From Rhizobium sp. BK313 (GTDB lineage: Bacteria > Pseudomonadota > Alphaproteobacteria > Rhizobiales > Rhizobiaceae): 64,000 bases of DNA. Numbering within the stretch: position 1 is the stretch's first letter; each line of letters begins with the position of its first letter. A model generated the notes under the pieces. It did not search any database and was not told the origin of the DNA. It saw only the letters and a program-made list of their open reading frames with translations. Below, piece after piece: positions 33,574 through 43,158 of the stretch. The stretch is taken from NCBI RefSeq assembly GCF_014193655.1, contig NZ_JACHZQ010000004.1, positions 620,001 to 684,000 on the forward strand, in the 5' to 3' direction. The translations under genes were made by a program, and so were the position numbers.

Positions 33574-34922
33574 GCCGCCACGGCCGAGGACACAGCGTTC
33601 TGAGAAGACGGACGCTTGAGCCCTAGATGCTCCCTCAGCGTCGATCCCCCATACTCGTTGCGGAACAGACCGCGACGGCGTAGTTCGGGTACCACGAGTT
33701 CTACGAAATCTGAGAGGCCCCATGGCAGGACGGGTGACATGATGTTGAAGCCATCCGCACCGTAGTTGACAAAACGCGCCTCCAGTTCATCGGCAATCTC
33801 TTCAGCGGTGCCAACGACTTGCCAGTGCCCGCGCGCGCCGGCGACTCGTTGATAGAGCTGACGCAAGGTCAGGTTTTCCCGTGCAGCGAGTTCAAGGAAC
33901 AGCGCTCTTCGGCTCTTGCCGCCTTCGGTTTCCGGCAATTCCGAGATCAGCGCGTCGACCGGAAGCGTCCTGATTTCGTCCACGCCGGCGAGCTCTGCCA
34001 ACATGTCGAGCCCGACGGAAGGTTCGAGCAAAGCCTGCAACTGCTCAAATTTGTCTTCCGCCTCCTGCCGCGTCCTACCCACGACGGGGAAGACGCCAGG
34101 CAGGATCTTCATATCCTCGGCCCCGCGGCCATATTTGGCCAGTCGCCCCTTGAGATCGCTGTAGAAAGCGATGGAACCCTCCAGCGTTTGCTGCGCAGTG
34201 AAGACCGCCTCGGCGGTTCTCGCCGCGAGCTCCTTGCCAGGCTCGGAGGAGCCGGCTTGCACCACGACCGGATGCCCCTGTGGCGGACGGGGAATGTTCA
34301 GCGGTCCGCGAACCTGGAAAAACGCGCCGCGATGATCGAGGGGACGGATCTTTTCACGATGAAAATAGACGCCGCTCTCCCGATCCCTCAGGAAGGCGTC
34401 GTCGTCTGACGTGTCCCACAGACCGGTAACGACATCGACGAACTCTTCCGCCCGCTTGTAGCGGTCGGCATGCGCGATGATCGCATCGCCGCTGAAATTG
34501 TAGGCGGCGCTGGGGTCGGCGGACGTCACCAGGTTCCAGCCGGCGCGGCCGCCCGAAAGCTGATCGAGCGAGGCGAACTGCCGTGCAAGATTGTAGGGAT
34601 CGGAGAAGCTCGTGGAGGCGGTCGCCACCAGACCGATCCGGCTCGTGACGGTGGCAAGCGCCGAAAGCAGCGTAATCGGCTCGAACGGATAGAAGCCAGA
34701 ATGCGCCTTGCGGCTCGCTGACTCGACATTCTGCACGCGCGCGTTCACCCCGTCAGCAAGAAACACCGCATCGAATTTCGCATCCTCGGCGATGCGGGCA
34801 AAATGCGCGAAATCCGAGAAACGCGTGCTGTCAGACGCGCCTGGATGGCGCCAGGCGGCAACATGGTGGCCGGTATATAAAAGGAAAGCGCCGAGGCTCA
34901 ACTGACCGTCACGTTTGGCCAT
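33567..34922 (-). CDS. LLM-class FMN-dependent monooxygenase (NtaA/SnaA/DszA family)
   Basis: 451 residues, TIM-barrel luciferase-like enzyme. Family motifs: LGAFLLYTGHHVAAWRHPG, FLADGVNAR, FEPITLLSALA, SGGRAGWNLVTS and PQGHPVVVQAGSS. The enzyme needs reduced flavin from a separate reductase, not found here. It is the last gene of a minus-strand operon with an ssu-type transporter, so it probably oxidises the imported organosulfur (or related) compound. It is paralogous to the first operon gene. Confidence 0.9.
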   Translation of the reverse strand: MAKRDGQLSLGAFLLYTGHHVAAWRHPGASDSTRFSDFAHFARIAEDAKFDAVFLADGVNARVQNVESASRKAHSGFYPFEPITLLSALATVTSRIGLVATASTSFSDPYNLARQFASLDQLSGGRAGWNLVTSADPSAAYNFSGDAIIAHADRYKRAEEFVDVVTGLWDTSDDDAFLRDRESGVYFHREKIRPLDHRGAFFQVRGPLNIPRPPQGHPVVVQAGSSEPGKELAARTAEAVFTAQQTLEGSIAFYSDLKGRLAKYGRGAEDMKILPGVFPVVGRTRQEAEDKFEQLQALLEPSVGLDMLAELAGVDEIRTLPVDALISELPETEGGKSRRALFLELAARENLTLRQLYQRVAGARGHWQVVGTAEEIADELEARFVNYGADGFNIMSPVLPWGLSDFVELVVPELRRRGLFRNEYGGSTLREHLGLKRPSSQNAVSSAVAAE

Positions 34923-34957
34923 ATCATTCTCCTACTCAAGGGTTATTCTGCCGAAAT

Positions 34958-35728
34958 TCAGTGCAGCCCGAACGCATTCAACAGCTGTTCGCGAAACTTG
35001 ACGAAGCGCGCCTCACTGCGGTTGCGTGGCCGCGGCAGGTCGATGTCGATCTCGCGGGTGCGCCCACCCTTCTCCTTCGGGAGGATGAGCACCCGATCGG
35101 CGAGATAGACTGCCTCTTCGAGATCGTGCGTGACCAGGATCATCGTCACCTTCTCCTCCCGCCAGATGCGAGCGAGCTCTTCCTGCATGGTAATCTTGGT
35201 CATAGCGTCGAGCGCGCCGAACGGCTCGTCGAGCAGCAGGATTTCAGGCTTCACGGCAAGCGCCCTGGCGATGCCGACGCGCTGAGCCATGCCGCCCGAA
35301 AGCTGAGAAGGCAGGGCCTCGGCGAAATCGCTGAGGCCGACGAGCTGGACATAGTGACGCGCGCGCGCCCTCGCCTCAGCCTTTTTCAGACCGCGATTTT
35401 CGAGCGGAAAGGCGACGTTATCAAGCACGGTAAGCCAAGGCAGAAGCCTTGGCTCCTGGAAGATCACGGCGCGATCCGTGCCGACGCCGTGAACAGGCTT
35501 GCCGTCGATCAGCACGTCGCCTCTATCCGCATCCTCGAGCCCGGCGAGAATCCTGAGCAGAGTCGTCTTGCCGGAACCCGAAGCTCCCACGATAGCCAGG
35601 CTCTCGCCAGCGCGAATGTGGTTGCTGATCCCCTGCAGCACATTAAGATGGCGGCCGTTGATCGAGTAGGACTTGGAGAGGTTCTTGATCGTCACCTCTC
35701 CGCGCGAGATTAGGTCAGCGACTGCCAT
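34958..35728 (-). CDS. Sulfonate-type ABC transporter ATP-binding protein
   Basis: 256 residues. Walker A GASGSGKTTLLRILAG, signature LSGGMAQRVGIARAL, Walker B ILLLDEPFGALDA and H-loop LVTHDLEEAV are complete. It belongs to the SsuB/TauB group. It starts 11 bp after the binding-protein gene. Confidence 0.9.
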   Translation of the reverse strand: MAVADLISRGEVTIKNLSKSYSINGRHLNVLQGISNHIRAGESLAIVGASGSGKTTLLRILAGLEDADRGDVLIDGKPVHGVGTDRAVIFQEPRLLPWLTVLDNVAFPLENRGLKKAEARARARHYVQLVGLSDFAEALPSQLSGGMAQRVGIARALAVKPEILLLDEPFGALDAMTKITMQEELARIWREEKVTMILVTHDLEEAVYLADRVLILPKEKGGRTREIDIDLPRPRNRSEARFVKFREQLLNAFGLH

Positions 35729-35739
35729 CGACCCGCTCC

Positions 35740-36747
35740 TCAGTTGCCGGCGACGGCGAAATTCGCCGGATCGTAGAGAATGTCTTCCGCCTTGAGCTGT
35801 CCCGGCTTGAGGACGCCGCCGCGAGCGAGGATGTCGATCCAGAATTGCAGGTCGCGCGGCACGGACTTGCCGCCTTCTCGCACGCCATAGCCAGTGAAAT
35901 ATTGCGCAATTTCGGCATTCTCACCGCGCGAGGCGAGAACCTTGGCGATCAGCGCTTTGGTTTCCTCCGGATGAAGACGAGCGTATTCGAGCGCGGCTTG
36001 CGACTTTTCGACGAAGATCTTGGCGGCCGCCGGATGTTCCTTGATCCAGTCGCGGCGCAACACTGTAAAACCGCCGGCGATTTCGCCGAGCACGTCGGTG
36101 TCGCCGAAGATCTTCTGGAGGCCACCGCTTTTCAGCGCCACGCCTTCATAAGTCTTCTGCCAGTAGCCAAAGGCGGATACATCGACTTGCTTGGAACGCA
36201 GCACCTGTTCGAGCTGCGGACCCGGAACGACAACGAGCTTGGCCGCGTTTTCGGGCAGGCCGACGGAATGAAGCGCCTCGCGGACGGTATAGTCGAGATG
36301 GGCACCGAGCGTATTGACGGCAATCGTCTTGCCGGCCAGATCCTTGATGGATTTGATCGGGCTGCCGTCCAGTGAGTAGAAGATGCTCTCCGTCGTCTTG
36401 TTGATGCCGTTTGAGGCATAGGCTGCGACGAAATCGTTGCCGCCGGCGATCGAGTTGAGCACCGCCGCGGTGGCGGCACTTCCGAGCTCGACATTGCCGG
36501 ACGCCAGCGCGAAGAGCGAAGCCGGCCCACCCTGGGCATAGCCGACATTCTTGAGCGTAATGCCGGTATCCTTGAAATAACCGAGCGCATCGGCGAGCTC
36601 ATGCGCGGCGAGACCGCCCTGGCTAGCGAGGAAGCGAATGGTCACGTGTTCAGGCTCGGCGGCGAAGCTAGCGCTCGCGGGAAATGTCAGGGCAATGCCA
36701 GCTGCAACGGCAGCGATGCGACCAAAGGACCGACGGGAAATCTGCAT
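35740..36747 (-). CDS. Sulfonate-type ABC transporter solute-binding protein
   Basis: 335 residues. The N-terminus SRRSFGRIAAVAAGIAL looks like a Tat signal (twin Arg before a hydrophobic stretch, then ASFAAE). The SsuA/NitT fold follows: IRFLASQGGLAAHELADAL and GNVELGSAATAAVLNSIAGG. The start at 36747 has ACGGAG upstream; the frame to 36891 is not supported. Substrate is inferred only from the operon: a sulfonate or other sulfur compound. Confidence 0.9.
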   Translation of the reverse strand: MQISRRSFGRIAAVAAGIALTFPASASFAAEPEHVTIRFLASQGGLAAHELADALGYFKDTGITLKNVGYAQGGPASLFALASGNVELGSAATAAVLNSIAGGNDFVAAYASNGINKTTESIFYSLDGSPIKSIKDLAGKTIAVNTLGAHLDYTVREALHSVGLPENAAKLVVVPGPQLEQVLRSKQVDVSAFGYWQKTYEGVALKSGGLQKIFGDTDVLGEIAGGFTVLRRDWIKEHPAAAKIFVEKSQAALEYARLHPEETKALIAKVLASRGENAEIAQYFTGYGVREGGKSVPRDLQFWIDILARGGVLKPGQLKAEDILYDPANFAVAGN

Positions 36748-36790
36748 TTTATACTCCGTTAGATTTCTGAGATGAAAGCGGCGCTTGGCC

Positions 36791-37636
36791 TCAGTCTTTG
36801 ACCTTGGACCAACGGCAAAGCCGCGCCTGCAGGACTTCCAGGATGAAGTTGGCCGACAGGCCAAGAATGGCAAGCAGCAGGATTGCAGCAAACATGAGCG
36901 GGATCTGGAAATTGTACTGGGCGTTCATCACCTGAAATCCGACACCGGAATTGGCGCCGATCATCTCCGCAGCGATGAGAAGCAGAAGCGATGTAGTTGC
37001 GCTGAGCCGCAGGCCGACGAATATCTGCGGCAGGGAGGCGGGCAGCACGACGCGGCGGAATACGGTCAACGGCGTGGCCCCATAGACGCGCGCCATTTCC
37101 ACGAGCTTCGGATCCACTTGCTTGACGCCACCGATTGTCGCAAGGAGGATTGGAAACAGGGTCGCCCAAAAGATCACGAAGATCTTCGACGCTTCTCCGA
37201 GCCCTAGCAGCAGGATGAAGACGGGATAGAGCGCGAGTGCGGAGGTCTGCCGGAACAGTTGCAGAATCGGATCGAGGCTGCGCTCGACAATCCGGATCTG
37301 TCCCATAAACAGGCCGAGTGGAATGCCTACGCCGGCTGCCGCGATGAAGGCGATGCCGGCACGCTGCAGGCTGACGCCGACATCGCCGGCGAAGGGACCG
37401 CTGCTAAGACCGTTCCAAAGTGCGACCAGGATCGCATCGAGCGGAGGCAGAACGGCGCGGTTTGTCCAGCCGAGCGACGGCGCGACTTGCCAAAGCACGG
37501 CGAAGGCTATTAGCAATCCATAGCGAGAGGCGAAATTGCGCAGCTGCGCCCCGACCTCTCTCATTGCTTTGCCGCCCCAGAAAGGCGTCTCACTGTAGTT
37601 GGGCAACGTGCCCTGATGTTCGCTTTCCAGTGCCAT
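36791..37636 (-). CDS. Sulfonate-type ABC transporter permease
   Basis: 281-residue inner-membrane protein with six predicted helices and the EAA-type loop ARVYGATPLTVFRRVVLP. SsuC-like. It starts 26 bp after the upstream monooxygenase gene, with a typical operon layout. Confidence 0.9.
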   Translation of the reverse strand: MALESEHQGTLPNYSETPFWGGKAMREVGAQLRNFASRYGLLIAFAVLWQVAPSLGWTNRAVLPPLDAILVALWNGLSSGPFAGDVGVSLQRAGIAFIAAAGVGIPLGLFMGQIRIVERSLDPILQLFRQTSALALYPVFILLLGLGEASKIFVIFWATLFPILLATIGGVKQVDPKLVEMARVYGATPLTVFRRVVLPASLPQIFVGLRLSATTSLLLLIAAEMIGANSGVGFQVMNAQYNFQIPLMFAAILLLAILGLSANFILEVLQARLCRWSKVKD

Positions 37637-37662
37637 GCACCGTCCTCCTTGCAGGCTGTCGT

Positions 37663-39009
37663 TTATTCGGCGGCTTCGCTATGGGTGGCGCTCCACCGGG
37701 TTTGCGGGAAAGGCAGCCCAAGATTCTGACGCAAGGTCTTGCCTTCGTAAGCGGTGCGAAACAGCCCGCGGCGCTGCAGCTCGGGAATGACGAGGTCCAC
37801 GAAATCATTGAGGCCGGTGGGCAGCCATGGTGGCAGGATGTTGAAGCCATCCGCGCCTTCGTTTTCGAACCATTCCTGCAGGGTATCCGCGACCTGGACC
37901 GCGGAACCGACGATGGTGAAATGGCCACGCGCGGAAGCGATCCACTGGTAAAGTTGCCGGATGGAGAAATTGTTCTCGTCCGCAATGCGGCGGATCAGCT
38001 CCTGGCGGCTCTTCATACCCTCTGTCGGTGGCGCTGGCGGCAGCGGGCCGTCAAGATCGCAGCCCTTGAGATCCAGCTGGCCGCCGCTAAGCGCGTTAAT
38101 CAGCGCCAGCCCATCCTCTTCGATGATTAGACTTGTGAGCCGCTCGTATTTCTCGCGTGCTTCCGCCTCCGTGCGGCCGACAAAGGGCGATACGCCCGGC
38201 ATGATGAGCACATGCGACGGATCGCGACCGAAGCCGCGTGCACGCGTCTTGATATCGCGATAGAATTCCTGAGCGGTCTCGAGCTTCTGATGCGCTGTGA
38301 AGATCACTTCCGCAGTGGCGGCTGCAAGTCCGCGCCCATCATCCGACTGGCCAGCCTGCACGATGACGGGGTGTCCCTGGGGCGAACGGGGAACATTCAA
38401 TGGCCCCTCGACCTGGAAATGTTCGCCGCGATGATTAGTGCGGTGCACCTTCTTCACGTCGAAATAAATGCCGCTTTCGCGATTGCGAATGAAGGCGTCG
38501 TCTTCAAAACTTTCCCACAGCTTCTTGACGACGTCGACATGCTCGGCCGCCCTTCTATAACGAGCCGCATGGGGTTGCTGTTGTTCGAGATTGAAATTCC
38601 TCGCGGCGGCTTCCGTTGCTGTGGTGACGACGTTCCAGCCGGCCCGGCCACCGGAGATCAGGTCGAGCGAGGCGAACTTGCGCGCGACGGAGTAAGGCTC
38701 CTCGTAGGTCGTGGATGACGTCGCGATGAAACCGAGATGCTCGGTAAATGGTGCCAATGCCGAAAACAGCGTGACCGGCTCGAAGCCCACCACCCTCGCA
38801 TTCCCGCCTTCGATGCCACCGCCGAAGGCGACCGCAAGCCCGTCCGCCAGGAAATAGGCATCAAAAAGGCCGCGTTCGGCTATCTGCGCGAGCTCGATGT
38901 GGAACTTGAGGTTGACCGCTCCGTCGACCGGTTGGTCCGGATGACGCCATGACGCGATATGCTGGCCGCCGCCGGGAAGAAATGCGCCGAGCTTGATCTG
39001 TCTCTTCAT
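37663..39009 (-). CDS. LLM-class FMN-dependent monooxygenase (NtaA/SnaA/DszA family)
   Basis: 448 residues. Motifs LGAFLPGGGQHIASWRHP, YFLADGLAVAFGG, FEPVTLFSALAPF, SGGRAGWNVVTT and PQGHPVIVQAGQS place it in the DszA/NtaA family. GAGAGG upstream supports the ATG at 39009. It is the first gene of the operon monooxygenase-permease-binding protein-ATPase-monooxygenase. Its paralogue at the other end suggests two oxidative steps or two substrates. Confidence 0.9.
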   Translation of the reverse strand: MKRQIKLGAFLPGGGQHIASWRHPDQPVDGAVNLKFHIELAQIAERGLFDAYFLADGLAVAFGGGIEGGNARVVGFEPVTLFSALAPFTEHLGFIATSSTTYEEPYSVARKFASLDLISGGRAGWNVVTTATEAAARNFNLEQQQPHAARYRRAAEHVDVVKKLWESFEDDAFIRNRESGIYFDVKKVHRTNHRGEHFQVEGPLNVPRSPQGHPVIVQAGQSDDGRGLAAATAEVIFTAHQKLETAQEFYRDIKTRARGFGRDPSHVLIMPGVSPFVGRTEAEAREKYERLTSLIIEEDGLALINALSGGQLDLKGCDLDGPLPPAPPTEGMKSRQELIRRIADENNFSIRQLYQWIASARGHFTIVGSAVQVADTLQEWFENEGADGFNILPPWLPTGLNDFVDLVIPELQRRGLFRTAYEGKTLRQNLGLPFPQTRWSATHSEAAE

Positions 39010-39060
39010 GGTTCCTCTCCACATTGCAAGTTTAGCCGGGCACGCCGCCATCACGCTTAA

Positions 39061-39100
39061 GTATTGCGATATAATCGATATATTTAATAGACTATATATT
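39061..39100. promoter_or_regulatory. A/T-rich repeated motif upstream of sulfonate operon
   Basis: GATATAATCGATATATTTAA and a following CTATATATT repeat ATAT-type half-sites 52-91 bp before the operon start. It is a plausible promoter or CysB/Cbl-like activator site; not proven. The remainder to 39518 has no recognised gene, only a 6-bp hairpin (39405-39421). Confidence 0.35.
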
Positions 39101-39518
39101 TGCAGCCGTCGGCCTGATGGGGAAAGTTTTTCCAGAAGCTGGGGGAATAGGGAATTTGTCGCCTACTAGAGTGATGAACCAATGGCTCATCAAGTCTTGG
39201 CGACGTGGGTGCATTGGGTCTCGAAGAATATCTTCAAGTCTGCCAGATCCTCATCGTGACCAAAGATCGATTCCCTAGCAGATAGCACATGCCCCGCCGA
39301 ACTGAATATAACCCCAGAAAATTCCAGCTCCCGCTGCCCCAAATTTTGGGTGCACATCAAAAATCACCGGAGCGAACTCAAAACTGGGTAAGACTTGGGG
39401 GCAAGGTCAGCACCACTGACCCAAAAGGTCTGGTGATATCGCCGAACTAGCTAGCAGACGCTACAAGATTTCACCCTTAGAATTGTAGCTCCTGATTGCG
39501 GCAGTGGAGTGCGCATGC

Positions 39519-39620
39519 ATGGCCTCGGTCGTTGAAGAACTGAATGGCAGCTTGCTGACCTGGATGCCGGGCCGGTCGCCTGAAGTCCGAGCGGCCAACC
39601 ATTGGGAGCAAAATCAATGA
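39519..39620 (+). other. Short frame overlapping the hydrolase start
   Basis: A 33-residue frame, ASVVEELNGSLLTWMPGRS and so on, ends in TGA overlapping the hydrolase ATG as ATGA. It may be a leader peptide, or the tail of a lost gene. No homology is recognised. Confidence 0.25.
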
Positions 39621-40408
39621 ATTCACTTCAACGCGATGGAGTGAACCTCTCGTTTGAGTTTAGCGAAGTGGGCGATCCCACTCTTGTATTTATCCACGGA
39701 TGGTGCTGCGACCATAGCTATTTCAGTCCCCAGATCCGGCGATTTCAGTCCCTCGAATACCGCGTGATGGCTGTGGATCTGCGCGGGCATGGACAAAGCG
39801 GACAACCGCGACAGAGCTACTCCATGGAGGTTTTCGCAGACGATGTCGCCTGGCTCTGCGATGAATTGGGGATGGCAAAGGCGTACTTCATCGGCCATAG
39901 CATGGGAGGTAATGTCGCCTACGAACTAGGCCGCCGGCGGCCCGACTTGGCTGCCGGGGTTGTCATGATCGACAGCGCCGTTACCCGCCCCGCCGCGTCT
40001 CGCGCTGCGATGGAACCGTTCCTCCGCAAACTCGAAGGTTCCGACTATCGTGAGGCCCTCACGTCCTACGTGTCACAGGCACTTGCGATCCCCACGGACG
40101 ATAGGGACCGACTTGCCTATATCCTGTCGGGTATGACGTCCGTGCCACAACATGTCATGATCTCCGCATTTGAAGGATTGCGCGACCACGACCCCGCATC
40201 CGAAGGATTGAGGCTTGCTTGCGCTGGCCTCTATATCGCGGCGAACGAGCCGCAGCCGAGGTCGGATATGGAGCGTCTCCGGGAACTGGTGCCCGGTCTG
40301 GCCTACGGGCAAACCGTTGGATCCGGTCATTTTTGCCAGTTGGAAGTCCCCGACCAGGTCAACGCCATGATTGAGCGATTCCTGACGCTGCAGTCGCTTG
40401 GCACATGA
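39617..40408 (+). CDS. Alpha/beta hydrolase
   Basis: 263 residues, soluble. The oxyanion-region HGWCCDHSYF, the nucleophile elbow GHSMGGN, and a C-terminal catalytic His in GSGHFCQLEVPDQV are all present. It fits the esterase/ring-cleavage hydrolase group; substrate unknown. The start at 39617 fits the family N-terminus (LQRDGVNLSFEFSE). Confidence 0.9.
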   Translation: MNSLQRDGVNLSFEFSEVGDPTLVFIHGWCCDHSYFSPQIRRFQSLEYRVMAVDLRGHGQSGQPRQSYSMEVFADDVAWLCDELGMAKAYFIGHSMGGNVAYELGRRRPDLAAGVVMIDSAVTRPAASRAAMEPFLRKLEGSDYREALTSYVSQALAIPTDDRDRLAYILSGMTSVPQHVMISAFEGLRDHDPASEGLRLACAGLYIAANEPQPRSDMERLRELVPGLAYGQTVGSGHFCQLEVPDQVNAMIERFLTLQSLGT

Positions 40409-40446
40409 ACGGGCCTGGATCCGCTTTGTGTGGTAGCAAAGCTGGT

Positions 40447-40540
40447 TCAGCGATATCAAGCGTGCTCTCAGGAGTTCTGGGCCAGCTCTGCCATACATCC
40501 CGTCCTTGGTCGCTTTCAGGCGGTTGACCTGACATTCCGC
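40447..40540 (-). pseudogene. ISL3-type transposase C-terminal fragment
   Basis: The minus frame CQVNRLKATKDGMYGRAGP then ELLRARLIS matches the conserved 'EGQVNRLKxLKRxMYGRAGxxLLRARL' end of ISL3/IS204-family transposases. Nothing else of the element remains in the 40409-40900 gap. Confidence 0.6.
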
Positions 40541-40900
40541 CTGGCGGGCCGGCAACAACCATGGCAATCGTCGACGCCGGCTCCGGTCTCGCCGGCCATG
40601 GTCCCGCCGATCGTTGCGGTCGCTACCCGGCGCAGATGTGTGGATGGTAGAGGATGCCCGACGGCGACCTGCCGAATAAAGAACCCTTTGTTCTCGAATC
40701 CCACAACACATCGACGTCAAAAACTCATTAGCTTCGATCCTCGTCGACATGCTGCCGACACGCCGCGCCTAGAAACGCCTAGCCGCCAGAGCTTTCCAAG
40801 CCGCTGTCGGAATGGACAACGCAAACGTTGAGCGGTGGAAGATAACCGTTCGGATTTAACGGCGCAGGTTATTGTGAATTTTTTCTCTGAAGGAGACCAT

Positions 40901-41761
40901 ATGTCCAAAGTAATTTTGATCACTGGCGCCAGCAGCGGCTTTGGCCGCGACACTGCAGAAACCCTGTCTCGCGAGGGTCACACCGTCTACGCGTCCATGC
41001 GGGGAATGGAGGGCAGGAACCAGGAAGCGGCTGCGGCTTTGGGCAAACTTGGGATAAAGACCGTGGAACTGGACGTCAACAACGACGCCTCAGTCGAAGC
41101 TGGCGTCAAAAAGGTGTTGGCGGAGGCCGGCAAGATCGACGTGCTGGTGAACAATGCCGGCATTGCATCGGCGGGCGTGACGGAAGCCTTCACGGCCGAG
41201 CAGGCAAAGGCGATCTTCGACACGAATGTTATTGGTCTGCTCCGCGTCACCCAGGCCGTGCTTCCCTCCATGCGCCAGAAGCGCGACGGCCTGGTCATCA
41301 ATATCGGGTCGATCCTTGGCCGCGTGACATTTCCCTTCTTCGGCATCTACGGTGCGAGCAAGATGGCGGTCGAGGCTCTGACCGACAGTTTGCGCTACGA
41401 AGTCTCGCAACTTGGCATCGAGGTCGTGGAGGTGCAACCGAGCGCGTACCCGACCAATATGTATGCGAACATTCAGACGCCAGCAGGAGCGGATATCGCA
41501 ACCTCCTATGGCGCGGTCGGCGAGATCCCTGGTGCGATGTTCAAGACCTTCATGTCGATGTTCCAGGGTGCAAACGCTCCCAATCCCCATGACATCGCGG
41601 AGGCCGTTGTTGAACTCGTCGGCAATTCCAAGGGCACACGCCCTGCCCGCACTGTCGTCGGAACGGCATTCGGCGCCGACAAGATCAACGGCGATGTCGC
41701 GCCGGTTCAGTCGAAAGTGATCGAGGGTCTTGGCCTCAGTCATCTCGAGAAGATCGGCTGA
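40901..41761 (+). CDS. Short-chain dehydrogenase/reductase
   Basis: 286 residues. NAD(P)-binding TGASSGFG, NNAG motif, and catalytic Ser (NIGSILGRV), Tyr and Lys (YGASK). AAGGAG precedes the ATG at 40901. It heads a small plus-strand group with the SnoaL-like gene 62 bp downstream. Substrate unknown. Confidence 0.92.
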   Translation: MSKVILITGASSGFGRDTAETLSREGHTVYASMRGMEGRNQEAAAALGKLGIKTVELDVNNDASVEAGVKKVLAEAGKIDVLVNNAGIASAGVTEAFTAEQAKAIFDTNVIGLLRVTQAVLPSMRQKRDGLVINIGSILGRVTFPFFGIYGASKMAVEALTDSLRYEVSQLGIEVVEVQPSAYPTNMYANIQTPAGADIATSYGAVGEIPGAMFKTFMSMFQGANAPNPHDIAEAVVELVGNSKGTRPARTVVGTAFGADKINGDVAPVQSKVIEGLGLSHLEKIG

Positions 41762-41823
41762 GATCTGCTCCGGGTCGGCCTATCGGTCCGGCCCGGTCCG
41801 ATCTCTGGTACGGAGCTCCAAAG

Positions 41824-42216
41824 ATGACTTCGCCTGTTGATACGATTCAGCGCTTCTACGACGCACTCGAACGTGGCGATGTGCCGGGTGTGCTCGCTAC
41901 GCTGAACGAAAAGATAGAATGGACCGAGGCTGAGCGCTTCCCATACTACACCGGCACCTGGCTCGGGCCTCAGGCGGTGTTCGATAATCTTCTGGCGCAG
42001 GTCGCCAATGATTGGGATGGCTTTGCAGCCACGCCTTCCGATTACATTGTCGATGGCAATCGCGTTGTTGCGCTTGGAACCTATACCGGTACCTACAGGA
42101 AAACCGGCCGCGACATTTCCGTGCCTTACGCGCATGTCTGGACGGTTAGCGGCGATACGCTTTTGAAGTTCGTCCAATACACAGACACAGCCAAGGTACT
42201 CGAAGCACTTCGCTGA
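41824..42216 (+). CDS. SnoaL-like / NTF2-fold protein
   Basis: 130 residues of the NTF2-like fold (VDTIQRFYDALERGDVPGV; WTEAERFPYYTGTW; HVWTVSGDTLLKFVQYTDT). Such proteins act as isomerases, hydrolases or small-molecule binders. It follows an SDR gene and precedes a hydrolase gene, suggesting a shared catabolic route. Confidence 0.8.
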   Translation: MTSPVDTIQRFYDALERGDVPGVLATLNEKIEWTEAERFPYYTGTWLGPQAVFDNLLAQVANDWDGFAATPSDYIVDGNRVVALGTYTGTYRKTGRDISVPYAHVWTVSGDTLLKFVQYTDTAKVLEALR

Positions 42217-42278
42217 GCGACTATCGTCACTCATACCTCGGCGCATCAATTTTTAGCCATTCGAAGAGGGATACGACT

Positions 42279-43100
42279 GTGTTTTATCGCGGAATGGATC
42301 GTGCCGCACTGGACGTAGCCTACAACAACACAAAAGCGGTCTCCGATTTCCAAACCGTTTTTGCAGGCTTCCAATCGCGCAGCGCGCATTTTTACCAGAC
42401 AACGCAATGTGATCGAGACATACGCTACGGTGATCATCCCCGTGAGCGGTTCGACTTGGTTCGTGGGCGCAAAGAAGGTGCACCAACCGTGGTCTATGTC
42501 CATGGTGGATACTGGCAGACGCTCAGCAAAGAAGACTTTGCTTTCGTAGCCCAGGGGCCGCTTGAACTTGGATACAACGTTGTTCTCGCGGAATACACCC
42601 TCGCACCGCAGTCTTCAATGACGCAAATTGTGCAAGAGATTGGCAGACTTTTGGATCATTTGGCGGTCAACCGTGACGGGCTCAAAATCGGACGAGGCCC
42701 CGTCTGTCTGGTAGGGCATTCAGCGGGCGGCCACCTCAGCCTAGTTCATCGTTCTCATCCGTTGCTCGCCCACACAATGGCCATCAGTCCGCTCGTCGAC
42801 CTCGAGCCCATCAGCCTGTCCTGGTTAAACGCGAAATTGGACCTAAGCCCGAGTGAGATCGACCTATACAGCCCTCTGCGGCGCATCGGCAAAGGCGGGC
42901 CCATGACTGTGGCAGTGGGCGCGGCTGAGTTACCGGAGCTGGTACGCCATGCGAGCGAATATGCGGCAGCAGCTGCAAAGTTAGGCGAAACAGTTGAATA
43001 TGTCGCGATCGATAACCGCAACCACTTCACCGTATTGGAACATCTGGCATGCGCGTCGGGCGTGCTGACGAAGACGTTGGCACGTACCTTGTTGCTGTGA
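42279..43100 (+). CDS. Alpha/beta hydrolase, kynurenine-formamidase-like
   Basis: 273 residues starting at GTG (FYRGMDRAALDVAYNN). The oxyanion motif HGGYW, the nucleophile GHSAGGH and a late His (NRNHFTVLEHL) resemble the alpha/beta kynurenine formamidase and esterase group. No tryptophan-pathway neighbour is seen, so that substrate is not assumed. It ends before a strong convergent hairpin. Confidence 0.85.
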   Translation: MFYRGMDRAALDVAYNNTKAVSDFQTVFAGFQSRSAHFYQTTQCDRDIRYGDHPRERFDLVRGRKEGAPTVVYVHGGYWQTLSKEDFAFVAQGPLELGYNVVLAEYTLAPQSSMTQIVQEIGRLLDHLAVNRDGLKIGRGPVCLVGHSAGGHLSLVHRSHPLLAHTMAISPLVDLEPISLSWLNAKLDLSPSEIDLYSPLRRIGKGGPMTVAVGAAELPELVRHASEYAAAAAKLGETVEYVAIDNRNHFTVLEHLACASGVLTKTLARTLLL

Positions 43101-43121
43101 TTTTCCCATCTCCCGCACGAA

Positions 43122-43150
43122 CGGGCCGGGGCGATAATCACCCCGGCCCG
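43122..43150. terminator. Bidirectional hairpin between convergent genes
   Basis: A perfect 10-bp stem, CGGGCCGGGG/CCCCGGCCCG, with a 9-base loop lies between the hydrolase stop (43100) and the CMD-gene stop (43159). Confidence 0.65.
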
Positions 43151-43158
43151 CCTCGCCT

